From Microcaldota archaeon (lineage in GTDB: Archaea; Micrarchaeota; Micrarchaeia; Micrarchaeales; Micrarchaeaceae): DNA of 62,414 nucleotides. The notes below the pieces were generated by a model. That model saw only the letters and a program-made list of their open reading frames with translations, was not told where the DNA came from and searched no databases. Made by a program: the position numbers and the translations under genes. The stretch spans positions 1 to 62,414 of the forward strand of contig JAKAPJ010000004.1 in the NCBI GenBank assembly GCA_021807115.1, written 5' to 3'. Of this stretch, positions 1 through 7,047 are shown one piece after another (positions within the stretch are counted from its first letter, which is position 1; each line of letters begins with the position of its first letter).

Positions 1-60
1 CTAGGGGACTCACACCCGTTCGCAACGGCGAGGCCGCGGGTGCGATTCCCGCCGAGTCCA
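1..60 (+). tRNA. tRNA 3' part, cut by the window edge; Ala(CGC)-like
   Basis: The 3' half of a tRNA is recognisable: a 7-nt loop TTCGCAA at 19-25 flanked by CCG/CGG, variable bases AGGCC at 31-35, a perfect 5-bp T stem GCGGG/CCCGC around loop TGCGATT (36-52), acceptor strand CGAGTCC (53-59) and discriminator A60. Loop plus variable region match archaeal tRNA-Ala with anticodon CGC. The D arm and 5' acceptor strand are not in normal position; they lie outside the window, or an intron intervenes. GGACTC at 6-11 could pair with GAGTCC at 54-59. A type II (Leu/Ser) reading with this stem as variable arm fits worse. The T loop starts TGC rather than TTC. Confidence 0.55.
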
Positions 61-61
61 C

Positions 62-84
62 AAAACTCTTTGAGAAAGAGTTTT
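62..84 (+). terminator. Perfect 10-bp hairpin just behind the tRNA
   Basis: AAAACTCTTT (62-71) and AAAGAGTTTT (75-84) are exact inverted complements around the loop GAG. The hairpin starts one base after the tRNA end and closes on a T run, so it looks like a transcript-end or processing signal for the tRNA. Its role is inferred; archaeal terminators usually need only a T tract. Confidence 0.5.
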
Positions 85-198
85 ATCAGAAACCGCGAAG
101 AAAACAACGGCGGTATAACTGTAGGATCTCGGCACAACCTTTTGGATGGTTTCCAACTCCGAGTTGCAAATTTTGTAGAATACATTGGTTGTGGTTAA

Positions 199-1251
199 AT
201 GCAGAGACCGAATCATAATAATATCTTAATCACCTGGATAAACGCATTCCGCGGCTTCTATAATCCAAAATGTCAGAAAATTGAGGACCTTGACTTTGTA
301 TCTAAGGTACTCTTCTCTATGAGGAGCGTTATACTTGTAATATCTTTTCAGGCAGCGGTCATAGCCTGCATACTCTCTTACGCGGGAGGTATGTTTGCCC
401 CGGTCTATTCTGTGCTTCTGATTGTGGGACTTGTGTCAGCCCATACGGCCAGCAACCTAACAAATGATTATTTCGGTTACACGAGAAATTATGATACGCT
501 TGAGTCGCCGCGTAGGAGGTACACAATACATCCGCTCGCAAGCGGCGTACTTAGCAGGCTGCAGGTTAAAATACTGGTTGCATTCTTCCTTGCTGTTGGA
601 TTATCCATAGCGCTGTTTTTTACTTACCTTCATGGAATTGGAGTTTTAGCGTTCGTGCTCGCTGGAATAATCCTCATGGTATCTTATGATGCAACCCCCG
701 TAACACTAAAACAGCTAGGGCTTGGGGAGATGGCCGCGTTTATAGTTTGGGGCCCGCTTATGATAGAAGGGGGCTTCTATGCACTTACCGGCCAGCTATC
801 GCTTATGGCATTTCTGGTATCCATCCCCTACGGCCTAGGCGTTATGTCGATTCTTTTAGGAAAGCATCTAGACCAGATGGCGTTCGATAGGTCGAAGAAA
901 CAGAACACCCTACCGGTTATTCTTGGCACGGATAGGGCTAAGCTGCTGAGTTCTGCTCTGATAATTTTTATGTACCTGCTTGTATTGGTGTTCGTTGCAT
1001 TACGTGAAATAACAGCCTTCGCCCTCCTTGTATTTATAAATCTGCCGAGAGCGGTTAGGGCTGTCAATGTCTTTCTAAGCCCGAAGCCGAAAGTGCCTCC
1101 AAAAGGATACGTGGGTTGGCCGCTGTGGTACCATCGATACGGCTTGTTCAACAACAGAAATTTTGGGTGGCTTTTCATCATCGGTTTGCTGACGGGAGCA
1201 GCTTTGGGCCACTTCGGCTATTCGTTTTTACTGTGCATTTGCGCACGGTAG
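199..1251 (+). CDS. UbiA-family prenyltransferase (MenA-like)
   Basis: A 350-residue polytopic membrane protein of the UbiA superfamily, which transfers an isoprenoid chain from a polyprenyl or geranylgeranyl diphosphate to a hydrophobic acceptor. The first Asp-rich motif is NDYFGYTRNYD (from residue 88), as in MenA-type enzymes but without the central Asp of NDxxD. The second is around residues 221-240 (DQMAFDRSKKQNTLPV), matching the family D-x(3-4)-D...K-x-TLPV pattern. About eight or nine hydrophobic segments follow. It stands alone between two tRNA-like elements, so no pathway neighbour fixes the acceptor; quinone, ether-lipid and tetrapyrrole acceptors all occur in archaeal relatives. 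The ATG at 199 is the first good start. Confidence 0.85.
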   Translation: MQRPNHNNILITWINAFRGFYNPKCQKIEDLDFVSKVLFSMRSVILVISFQAAVIACILSYAGGMFAPVYSVLLIVGLVSAHTASNLTNDYFGYTRNYDTLESPRRRYTIHPLASGVLSRLQVKILVAFFLAVGLSIALFFTYLHGIGVLAFVLAGIILMVSYDATPVTLKQLGLGEMAAFIVWGPLMIEGGFYALTGQLSLMAFLVSIPYGLGVMSILLGKHLDQMAFDRSKKQNTLPVILGTDRAKLLSSALIIFMYLLVLVFVALREITAFALLVFINLPRAVRAVNVFLSPKPKVPPKGYVGWPLWYHRYGLFNNRNFGWLFIIGLLTGAALGHFGYSFLLCICAR

Positions 1252-1454
1252 GCCTCGTAAGCAGCATTGGCTGCACCCAAGCCATTGTAACATGGCTGTG
1301 GATGACTATGAAACCTTTTTATGAAAAGTTTTATCGAAAAGTCTGGGTGCGAATATGGCCAGATTTGCACTGTGTCTGTTTATATTTCTCAATGCAATAT
1401 AATCTGTGTACGAAGACGCAGATGCTCGTATATAACGAAAATGAAATCTGCGGG

Positions 1455-1544
1455 GGGCTGTATGAAACAGATTTCCAATGGCAGGCTAGGAACCCGCGCA
1501 TCGTTCGCAATGATGAGGCCGCAGGTTCAATTCCGCAGAGCCCA
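1455..1544 (+). tRNA. tRNA-Ala(CGC)-like element, degenerate or intron-bearing
   Basis: A complete anticodon arm is visible: CATCG (1499-1503), loop TTCGCAA (1504-1510, anticodon CGC), TGATG (1511-1515), then AGGCC, a T loop TTCAATT (1526-1532), acceptor AGAGCCC (1537-1543) and A1544. GGGCTGT at 1455-1461 pairs with the acceptor at six of seven positions. Two defects argue against a normal tRNA: the T stem GCAGG/CCGC needs a bulged A, and 37 nt lie between acceptor and anticodon stem, about twice the usual D-arm length. It aligns base for base with the element at 1-60. Either an inserted tRNA intron or decay explains it. The gene on the other strand ends inside it. Confidence 0.35.
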
Positions 1545-2150
1545 TGACGGCTTCGCAACGAGGGAAGGCGCTATGGGGCTGCCTTCAGCATAGTGGAATG
1601 CCTTTCCCTTCTCGAGCATTTTGATAATCCCACCAATTGTTTCCGCCCGCCTCTTGTCTGTTGCAGTACTGAACCTGAATATTATTGCACGTGTATTAGC
1701 CCGGTTCGGCGTCTTGAGGAACGCTCTCGCTTTCCTGTTTTTGCCCACTTTTTTCAGAAAGTCCGCGGGGAGTGTAGCGATACTTGGTGGTGGGTAAGCG
1801 AGATTCCATCTGCCATCGTCCTTTGCCGCTTCTACTTCCTTCATCCCACTAGGCTTCATTCGTCCTTCCCTGATTAGCCTTTCTGCATGGACACGGTTTA
1901 CTTCTGACCATATGCTCTTCTTCCTCCTTGGGCATATCCACCAGAGCACGTATTCCTCTGTCCCTTTCCTTGCCTGCCCCGTAATCCGCCCATAGCAGAG
2001 CAACTGGTCCGGGACTTCGGTACCCCTAAGCGCATTGGAGTTGAAGCCCTTCTTGTAAATCTTGAGCCACACTCCATTGCTCTTGCCATGATTTTTCTCA
2101 AGCCATATCCCAATATTGTTAGATGACTTGAATGAAAGCATGCCCTCCAT
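1527..2150 (-). CDS. YdeI/OmpD-associated family protein
   Basis: 207 residues of the YdeI/OmdA family, whose members are small cytoplasmic proteins linked to antimicrobial-peptide or bacteriocin resistance in bacteria; the biochemical role is not settled. Family blocks are clear: WLEKNHGKSNGVWLKIYKKG near the N terminus, CPRRKKSIWSEVN in the middle, then REGRMKPSG and AKDDGRW. The usual CYGWIDGQ block reads CYGRITGQ, so the Trp and Asp are replaced, and this centre is the most diverged part. The start at 2150 is chosen because a TATA element (2173-2182) sits about 27 nt upstream, as for a leaderless mRNA. The gene's last 18 bases overlap the tRNA-like element on the opposite strand. A bacterial origin is likely but not shown. 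Confidence 0.75.
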   Translation of the reverse strand: MEGMLSFKSSNNIGIWLEKNHGKSNGVWLKIYKKGFNSNALRGTEVPDQLLCYGRITGQARKGTEEYVLWWICPRRKKSIWSEVNRVHAERLIREGRMKPSGMKEVEAAKDDGRWNLAYPPPSIATLPADFLKKVGKNRKARAFLKTPNRANTRAIIFRFSTATDKRRAETIGGIIKMLEKGKAFHYAEGSPIAPSLVAKPSWALRN

Positions 2151-2172
2151 GGCATCGTTTTGTAGGTGATGG

Positions 2173-2182
2173 AATATAAAAG
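2173..2182 (-). promoter_or_regulatory. TATA box of the YdeI-like gene
   Basis: Minus-strand CTTTTATATT is centred about 28 nt ahead of the ATG at 2150. It decides against the longer reading frame that begins at 2204. Confidence 0.55.
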
Positions 2183-2274
2183 CCATAGGATGGAGAGCAC
2201 GCATTGGATAAAGCGCCCGAGCCCGCGCTTCAGGGCTTGAAGGTATTCCGCGCCAAACCTGACATGGGGTTTGC

Positions 2275-3603
2275 TCATTCCTTTTTCTTTACCGGCCCGT
2301 CCTTGCTGAGCAGCTTCCAGTATATGATGCCGCTTACCGAAATGAAGATTCCCCCTATGGCCATCGGAAGCGCCAAGAACGATGGCAGCGCCTCTGACAG
2401 GAAGCCCGAAAGGCCGACGCTCGCCTGGGGGATCTGTATGGACATGCCCATTATTGCACTCGCCGTGCCGTAGTCTTGGTTATCTATTCCGCTTATGTTT
2501 ATGGCGGACCGGAGTGGCGCACCGACCCCTATAAACATCGCGTATACCGAATACAGCAGGCCTAGGAGTAGCAGCCCAAAACCTGTGCCGTACGGTATCC
2601 CCGGCCCGATGGATATTACGAATGCGATCATTATAATCGCTATGCCCTGCATCGCCCGGACTAGCGAGGCGGCTTTAAGGGTATTCACCCTTTTCTTGTA
2701 TACCGACTGGGACATATAGAATGATGCAATGGCTATTATGACATAGCCAGCCCCGAACATGTATCCGATGAACTGCGACGCTGCGGCGGCATCCAGCGCG
2801 TAGGACTTTGCAACCATTGCGGGCAGTATAGGAATGGCGAGGCCTACGCCCACGCCTGCAAATATCTGCGATGCCATCACCCTGAACATGTGGGGCGAAG
2901 ACTCCTTCTTGATGAAGAGCGACTGCTTCCGCTCAGGCTTTGCGAGCTCCTTCAGGAAGAAAAGGCTGAGCATGGATAGAAACACGAACAGCACACATAT
3001 AGCGAACATATACCTGAAGGCGAGCGTGATTGCCTGCAGCCCCGTAAAGCCGTACTGGCGTAGGGCGTTTGTGAGCATTCCTTGCAACGCCAGGAAAAGG
3101 CTGCCCATTACGGAACCTATTGCGGCAATGGTGAATATCCTGCCGAGCCTGTGCACCCTGTCATTGTGGTCTTTCCAGTTGTTTGCAATCAGTGCCTGCT
3201 GCCCGGCAGAGAATGCGCCCCTCATCCCGCCCGCCGTGCTTATGCCGACAAGCATGGCGGATATCACGACAACGGTCAACCTCAGGCCAGTGCCGGTTGC
3301 GATGAATGTGGATATCGTCAGTCCGGACAGGCCTAAAAGCGGCAGCACTTCTGCGATAATCATAGTATTGCCGTACCCTATCCTGTCGCCAAGCATGCCA
3401 AATATGAACGAAGTGAACGAAACGAAGAGTATTACAACAAAATATGCTGCGCCAACGCCTATCAAATCCTGATTCAATACGAATATGAGATACAGTGGCA
3501 GTGCCGAGGTGGTGAATGCTATGGCGATGCTACGGAGGGCGCGGGATGCGAGCAAGTACCTAAATGACTCGTTTATCTCTTTTGCGGTGTATTCCCCAAT
3601 CAT
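2275..3603 (-). CDS. MFS transporter
   Basis: 442 residues with about twelve hydrophobic segments and the two-halves layout of the major facilitator superfamily. The cytoplasmic loop after helix 2 reads FGMLGDRIGYGNT, a recognisable version of the G-x-x-x-D-R-x-G signature, and a basic central loop (KELAKPERKQSLFIKKE) separates the halves. The substrate cannot be told from sequence; drug or metabolite efflux is the commonest role in this superfamily. The stop is about 125 bases downstream of the YdeI-like start on the same strand, but that gene has its own promoter, so the two need not be cotranscribed. No TATA box is obvious ahead of the ATG at 3603. Confidence 0.85.
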   Translation of the reverse strand: MIGEYTAKEINESFRYLLASRALRSIAIAFTTSALPLYLIFVLNQDLIGVGAAYFVVILFVSFTSFIFGMLGDRIGYGNTMIIAEVLPLLGLSGLTISTFIATGTGLRLTVVVISAMLVGISTAGGMRGAFSAGQQALIANNWKDHNDRVHRLGRIFTIAAIGSVMGSLFLALQGMLTNALRQYGFTGLQAITLAFRYMFAICVLFVFLSMLSLFFLKELAKPERKQSLFIKKESSPHMFRVMASQIFAGVGVGLAIPILPAMVAKSYALDAAAASQFIGYMFGAGYVIIAIASFYMSQSVYKKRVNTLKAASLVRAMQGIAIIMIAFVISIGPGIPYGTGFGLLLLGLLYSVYAMFIGVGAPLRSAINISGIDNQDYGTASAIMGMSIQIPQASVGLSGFLSEALPSFLALPMAIGGIFISVSGIIYWKLLSKDGPVKKKE

Positions 3604-3798
3604 TCAATCATTGTGTCCTGCTGATTGCCTGCAACCTCGCATGCGCGGGCCCAAGCGCCTTCAGTAGTCCGTGCAATGTGCCCCGTGCCGCACACATTCT
3701 TCTACCTGTCCATACCTGTCGCCGTGTGCCTGATGCGCCTTTTGCCTGCGGGGATTTTGGGCTCCGCGGCGGAGGTGCATTTTGTATGTGCGGGTTGC

Positions 3799-4371
3799 TC
3801 ATGGCTTGAAACACATCAACACATTGCCAGACTTGAACGATTTTGCGCTTATGAGCCTGAGTTTGAGCTTCTGGCCCATCTTACCCAGTATAGGTGTGCC
3901 TCCCCCTATGATTACCGGAGTGACCATGAACCAGAACTCGTCTATCAGGCCGGCCTTCGCCAGCGCGGTCGATAGCTCAGACCCGCCTACCAATATGTTC
4001 TTGCCCGGCTGCGCCTTTATGCGCCTTATCTCATCCAAGTCTAATTGGTTCACAAGCCGGACATTCTTCCAGCCCTCATTCTCCTCGGCCTTTTCAAGCG
4101 TCCTGGAAACCACTATCTTTGGCGTGTTGTTGATCAGATACGCAATCTCCTTGTTCTCCTTGGAGAGGGTGGGATCCTTTGCCATCCTTGGCCATGCGCC
4201 CTCCATGGTCTGGTACATCCTGCGCCCGTAGATGAACAGGTCCGCACCCCTCAGCATCCCTACCGCGAACCGATTGAACTCGTCATCAACATTATGCCAG
4301 GACAGGTCATGACCCGGGCCCTCAAAGTACCCGTCTATGCTCAGCATCATGAACATGCACATTTTTCTCAT
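3799..4371 (-). CDS. RibD C-terminal-domain / dihydrofolate reductase-like protein
   Basis: 190 residues of the RibD_C family, related to the reductase of riboflavin synthesis and to dihydrofolate reductase; members use NAD(P)H, but stand-alone copies often have no assigned substrate. Visible blocks are MLSIDGYFEGPGHDLSW at the N terminus, YGRRMYQTM in the middle, and KNILVGGSELSTALAKAGL with a VTPVIIGGGTPI strand near the end, which form the nucleotide-binding sheet. The start at 4371 is preferred because the extra N-terminal residues of the longer frame run through a TATA-like element at 4404-4413. Divergent from the small protein at 4437, apparently sharing that element. The 195 bases between this gene and the MFS gene hold nothing recognisable. 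Confidence 0.8.
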   Translation of the reverse strand: MRKMCMFMMLSIDGYFEGPGHDLSWHNVDDEFNRFAVGMLRGADLFIYGRRMYQTMEGAWPRMAKDPTLSKENKEIAYLINNTPKIVVSRTLEKAEENEGWKNVRLVNQLDLDEIRRIKAQPGKNILVGGSELSTALAKAGLIDEFWFMVTPVIIGGGTPILGKMGQKLKLRLISAKSFKSGNVLMCFKP

Positions 4372-4403
4372 GCGCTCATCATTACCATTTTGTACTGCAA
4401 TAA

Positions 4404-4413
4404 CATATAAAAT
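4404..4413. promoter_or_regulatory. Shared TATA element for a divergent pair
   Basis: CATATAAAAT lies 33 nt from the RibD-like ATG (4371, minus) and about 28 nt from the ATG at 4437 (plus). Read on either strand it is TATA-like, so it may serve both genes. Confidence 0.45.
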
Positions 4414-4436
4414 GCCGCATTTTGGTACAAAAGATA

Positions 4437-4850
4437 ATGGACAGGGCAACCGAACCAAATATGCGAAAAACGGCGCGTTTTGGCCATTGGCAGCCGTATT
4501 ATCTGGTCCTGTTCACCTCCGCCTCCACTGTGGCCAGCTCCGCCACCGCCCTGCAGTACGCCATGGCCAATCCGTATTTCACGTATGTGGCCGGGCAGCT
4601 TGATTCATACGGCCTGGCTGGCTGCAACATGATCTCGAACATATGGACGGACCTGCCGTACTACGACTTCAGCGCATACCCGCCATATTACATGAATGGG
4701 ACACTGGCGCGCTATCCAATAGTCGTATTCGATATAGGCGTGGCTGACTACCGAATAAACCTCACGGGCTACGCCGTGGTTTATGGTAAAAACCTCACAG
4801 TATGCCTGCCGCCACGCTGGGCGCCGGCCTGCAGGGGGAGGGGGATATAA
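4437..4850 (+). CDS. Small membrane-anchored protein, possibly a glycosyltransferase remnant
   Basis: 137 residues with one hydrophobic segment (about residues 20-45, YYLVLFTSASTVASSATALQ) followed by an outward-looking domain with Asn-x-Thr sequons (NGT, NLT twice). The block around SNIWTDLPYYDFSAYPPYY resembles the extracytoplasmic C-terminal part of large GT39-type membrane glycosyltransferases such as the gene at 56249, so this could be a shortened descendant of one. It does have a plausible promoter (TATA at 4404-4413) and an intact frame. The last residues (PPRWAPACRGRGI) look like random extension beyond the original end. No family is assigned with confidence. Confidence 0.45.
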   Translation: MDRATEPNMRKTARFGHWQPYYLVLFTSASTVASSATALQYAMANPYFTYVAGQLDSYGLAGCNMISNIWTDLPYYDFSAYPPYYMNGTLARYPIVVFDIGVADYRINLTGYAVVYGKNLTVCLPPRWAPACRGRGI

Positions 4851-4892
4851 AGAATAAATAGTATGCCATACAAAGATAAAAGTGACCATGCC

Positions 4893-6272
4893 ATGACTTC
4901 AAACACCGAGGAGAAAAAGGCAGAGGAGAAGAAACCGGAGGAGAAGAAACCCGAAGAGAAAAAGGCTGAGGAGAGGAAGAGGTACAAGTTCCTGATCGTG
5001 TCAAAGGAGGCATCCGGCTCTGACATAGCATACCAGCTGAAGAAGGAGGGCAATGGGGTGAAGATGTTCATACAGGACGACAGCGAGCGCGACGTCCTGG
5101 ACGGGATGGTGGACAAGGTAGACGACTGGGAGAGCGAAAAGAGCTGGGCGGACATAATCATATTCGATTTCACAGGATTCGGATTTCGGCAGAACGAGCT
5201 CAGGGCGCAGGGATTCAAGGTGGTGGGGGGCAGCTATCTGGGCGACCAGCTCGAGCTTGACAGGAAATTCGCGCAGCAGTACTTCCAGAAGATGAACGTA
5301 AAGATGCTGCAGACCATGGAATTCGACAGCTTCAATGCGGCAAAGAAGTTCCTGAAGGACCAGAAGGACAAGAGATTCGTCATAAAGTTCACGGGAAACG
5401 CGGGGGACGAAAAGAGCCTGCTGTACATCGCGCAGACAAAGGACAATCTTGACCTCATAAAGCTGATAGAACACTACAGCAAGATATGGAACACCTCGTG
5501 GGGCGAGCCTAAGTTCGTGCTGCAGGAGGCCGTCGAGGGCGTGGAGACCGCCGTGACCGCCTTCTTCAACGGGGAGAAGTTCATCATGCCGGTGTACATG
5601 AACTTTGAGAACAAGAGGATGCTGACAGGGGACCTCGGGGTGTTCACCGGGGAGATGGGGACGCACGGCTTCTTCACGTTCGACAAGCTCAAGCTCTTCA
5701 AGAACACGCTGAAGAGGATAGAGGACGACCTGAAGAAGGACGGGTACGTAGGCACTATAGACGTAAACTGCATAATAAACGAGGACGGCATCTGGCCGCT
5801 GGAGTTCACCTCGCGGTTCGGCTACCCGCTGGTGGACCTCCTCTTCGAGGGGATGCACGGCCACACGAGGGTGACAGACCTCGTAGTGGGTCTCGCCAAC
5901 AGGACGCTTGACTTCATAGAGACCGACGACGGCTACCAGATAGGTGTGGTGGTGTGCGTGCCCACGTTCCCCTATGAGGAGGGGTACGACAAGTACGGGA
6001 AGGGGCTCCCTGTGATAATAATGGACGAGCGGGTGAACGAGAGCTTCCACGTGGGCGACCTGAAGCTCGATGAAGACGGCGTGTGGATAACTGCGGGGTC
6101 GTGGGGGTACGGGTTCGTGGTGACTGGAAGGGGGGACACGATGTTCGACGCCAAGACGCAGGCGTACAACAGCATAAAGCGCGTGGTGGTGCCAAACGCG
6201 ATCCACAGGATAGACATATCGGACAGGTGGATCAAGGACTATCCGAAGCTGCACCGGTGGGGGTATGTGTAA
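4893..6272 (+). CDS. PurD-like ATP-grasp ligase with charged N-terminal repeat
   Basis: The fold order is that of glycinamide ribonucleotide synthetase (PurD): an N-terminal domain after residue 30, an ATP-grasp core (KKFLKDQKDKRFVIKF, then FVLQEAVEGVETAVTAFFNG), and a C-terminal block (GSWGYGFVVTGRGDTMFDA). The PurD metal site RFGDPE reads SRFGYPLVDL, losing the Asp-Pro-Glu, so the usual reaction may not be catalysed. The N terminus carries tandem Glu/Lys repeats (EEKKPEEKKPEEKKAEE) unlike any PurD. No purine gene is nearby. A TATA-like GGATATAAAG at 4843-4852 and a GTGACC ribosome-site match support the ATG at 4893; 4863 is the alternative. Related archaeal proteins are of unknown substrate. 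Confidence 0.7.
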   Translation: MTSNTEEKKAEEKKPEEKKPEEKKAEERKRYKFLIVSKEASGSDIAYQLKKEGNGVKMFIQDDSERDVLDGMVDKVDDWESEKSWADIIIFDFTGFGFRQNELRAQGFKVVGGSYLGDQLELDRKFAQQYFQKMNVKMLQTMEFDSFNAAKKFLKDQKDKRFVIKFTGNAGDEKSLLYIAQTKDNLDLIKLIEHYSKIWNTSWGEPKFVLQEAVEGVETAVTAFFNGEKFIMPVYMNFENKRMLTGDLGVFTGEMGTHGFFTFDKLKLFKNTLKRIEDDLKKDGYVGTIDVNCIINEDGIWPLEFTSRFGYPLVDLLFEGMHGHTRVTDLVVGLANRTLDFIETDDGYQIGVVVCVPTFPYEEGYDKYGKGLPVIIMDERVNESFHVGDLKLDEDGVWITAGSWGYGFVVTGRGDTMFDAKTQAYNSIKRVVVPNAIHRIDISDRWIKDYPKLHRWGYV

Positions 6273-6554
6273 TGTGTCGGCAGTTGGCTGCCATGAAAGG
6301 CCGTTAGGGCGGCCAGGAGGGGAGAAACGACGATCAAGACTGGGCTTGATGCAGTAACGGGCCGGAATTGAGCATCCATATGGAAAGGGCGAATTTGCCC
6401 TGGCCACACTGATGCCTTTCGGTGCACGCCGCGGTCCATCTCCTTGTACTTATGCTGGATGCCGCGGCGCCTGAAAGCGCAGATTGACGAGGGTGTGCAG
6501 GCCAAGCATATGCCGCGCCCATGGGGCGCAGAAGCGGAACCGGAAGCAGAATGG
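6273..6554 (+). ncRNA. Structured intergenic region, candidate non-coding RNA
   Basis: The longest gap in the window (6273-6603) has no convincing reading frame but several perfect short stems: GGCAG/CTGCC (6279-6292), GGCCG/CGGCC (6299-6314), ATCAAG/CTTGAT (6333-6350), GGGC/GCCC (6387-6400), and a long one pairing GCCGCGG (6428-6434) with CCGCGGC (6462-6468), extended by CATC/GATG (6437-6440 with 6458-6461). GATGC/GCATC (6348-6352 with 6372-6376) would be an alternative to the third stem. Strand and limits are uncertain because stems are symmetrical; no promoter stands out. It is not a match to tRNA, 5S, SRP or RNase P RNA that I can defend. Confidence 0.35.
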
Positions 6555-6577
6555 GAAAATAAAAAAATAAAACAAAC
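6555..6577 (-). terminator. T-rich terminator of the histone gene at 6604
   Basis: On the minus strand the stop codon is followed within about 27 nt by TTTGTTTTATTTTTTTATTT, a typical archaeal oligo-T termination signal. Confidence 0.55.
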
Positions 6578-6603
6578 GGATTTTGCCGGACTTGGCCCTG
6601 CCT

Positions 6604-6903
6604 TCAGCGCTCGTCGTCCGGAAGCGCCGTGGCACGCCTCGCCGCCGCAAGGGCAAGGCTCTCCGTGTCCACGGACTCGCGCCTGCGCGCCCTGGCCTCC
6701 TCTGCGGCACGGACTGCGATCCGCGCAACCTCGCGCTCTGCGAGCGCCCTGAGCGCCTTCCTTGCCTCAGGCTCCACGCTCTTGGCCCCGGCGGCCCTGA
6801 AAACCTCGGTTAGTGCTTCCTCGTCCACTACCCTGTTCTCCTTCACGCTGAGTTCCACCCTCCTTTGTCTCTCTATCCTGTCCTCCATTTGCTGTGTTGC
6901 CAT
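6604..6903 (-). CDS. Archaeal histone-fold protein with N-terminal extension
   Basis: 99 residues. From about residue 30 the sequence follows archaeal HMf-type histones: FRAAGAKSVEPEARKALR for helix 1 and the start of helix 2, EREVARIAVRAAEEARARRR for the end of helix 2, and ESVDTESLALAAAR for helix 3. Compared with HMf, the AGRKT loop is RRRES and a roughly 28-residue charged extension (MATQQMEDRIERQRRVEL) precedes the fold. It should bind and wrap DNA as a dimer, but the altered loop could change DNA contact or multimer stacking. The ATG at 6903 follows GGGGTGAAGGAA, a good ribosome site; the in-frame GTG at 6912 is less likely. Monocistronic with its own T-rich terminator. Confidence 0.75.
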   Translation of the reverse strand: MATQQMEDRIERQRRVELSVKENRVVDEEALTEVFRAAGAKSVEPEARKALRALAEREVARIAVRAAEEARARRRESVDTESLALAAARRATALPDDER

Positions 6904-7012
6904 TTCCTTCACCCCTATTTCACTTATCGTCGTGCAATGTATTTAGCGGAAGAAGTACCCTGATGGGTATCGTCCGCGCCAGACAACGCAAAAATAAATT
7001 TGTTTGGTTGCA

Positions 7013-7023
7013 TTAAATAAATA
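7013..7023 (+). promoter_or_regulatory. TATA box of the M23 peptidase gene
   Basis: TTAAATAAATA is centred about 30 nt before the ATG at 7048, supporting that start over the upstream GTG codons at 7036 and 7039. Confidence 0.5.
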
Positions 7024-7047
7024 GGAAGCAGGCTTGTGGTGGTCCGA

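Noticed and set aside
1-60. Type II tRNA (Leu or Ser) with CCGTT/AACGG as variable arm
   Set aside because: Seven unpaired bases would separate that arm from the T stem and the would-be anticodon loop lacks a proper stem; the Ala-like reading fits better.
1116-1547. Plus-strand open frames running from ubiA through the tRNA-like element
   Set aside because: No promoter, no ribosome site and no protein resemblance; they cross the tRNA-like structure.
6348-6400. SRP RNA helix 8-like GGCCGGAATTGAGCATCC
   Set aside because: The GGAA loop is not closed by a proper stem and no matching ends for helix 1 are visible.
5001-6407. A 468-codon open frame opposite the ATP-grasp gene
   Set aside because: It mirrors the real gene; composition is dominated by His, Val, Leu and Arg typical of antisense frames in GC-rich codons, with no family resemblance.
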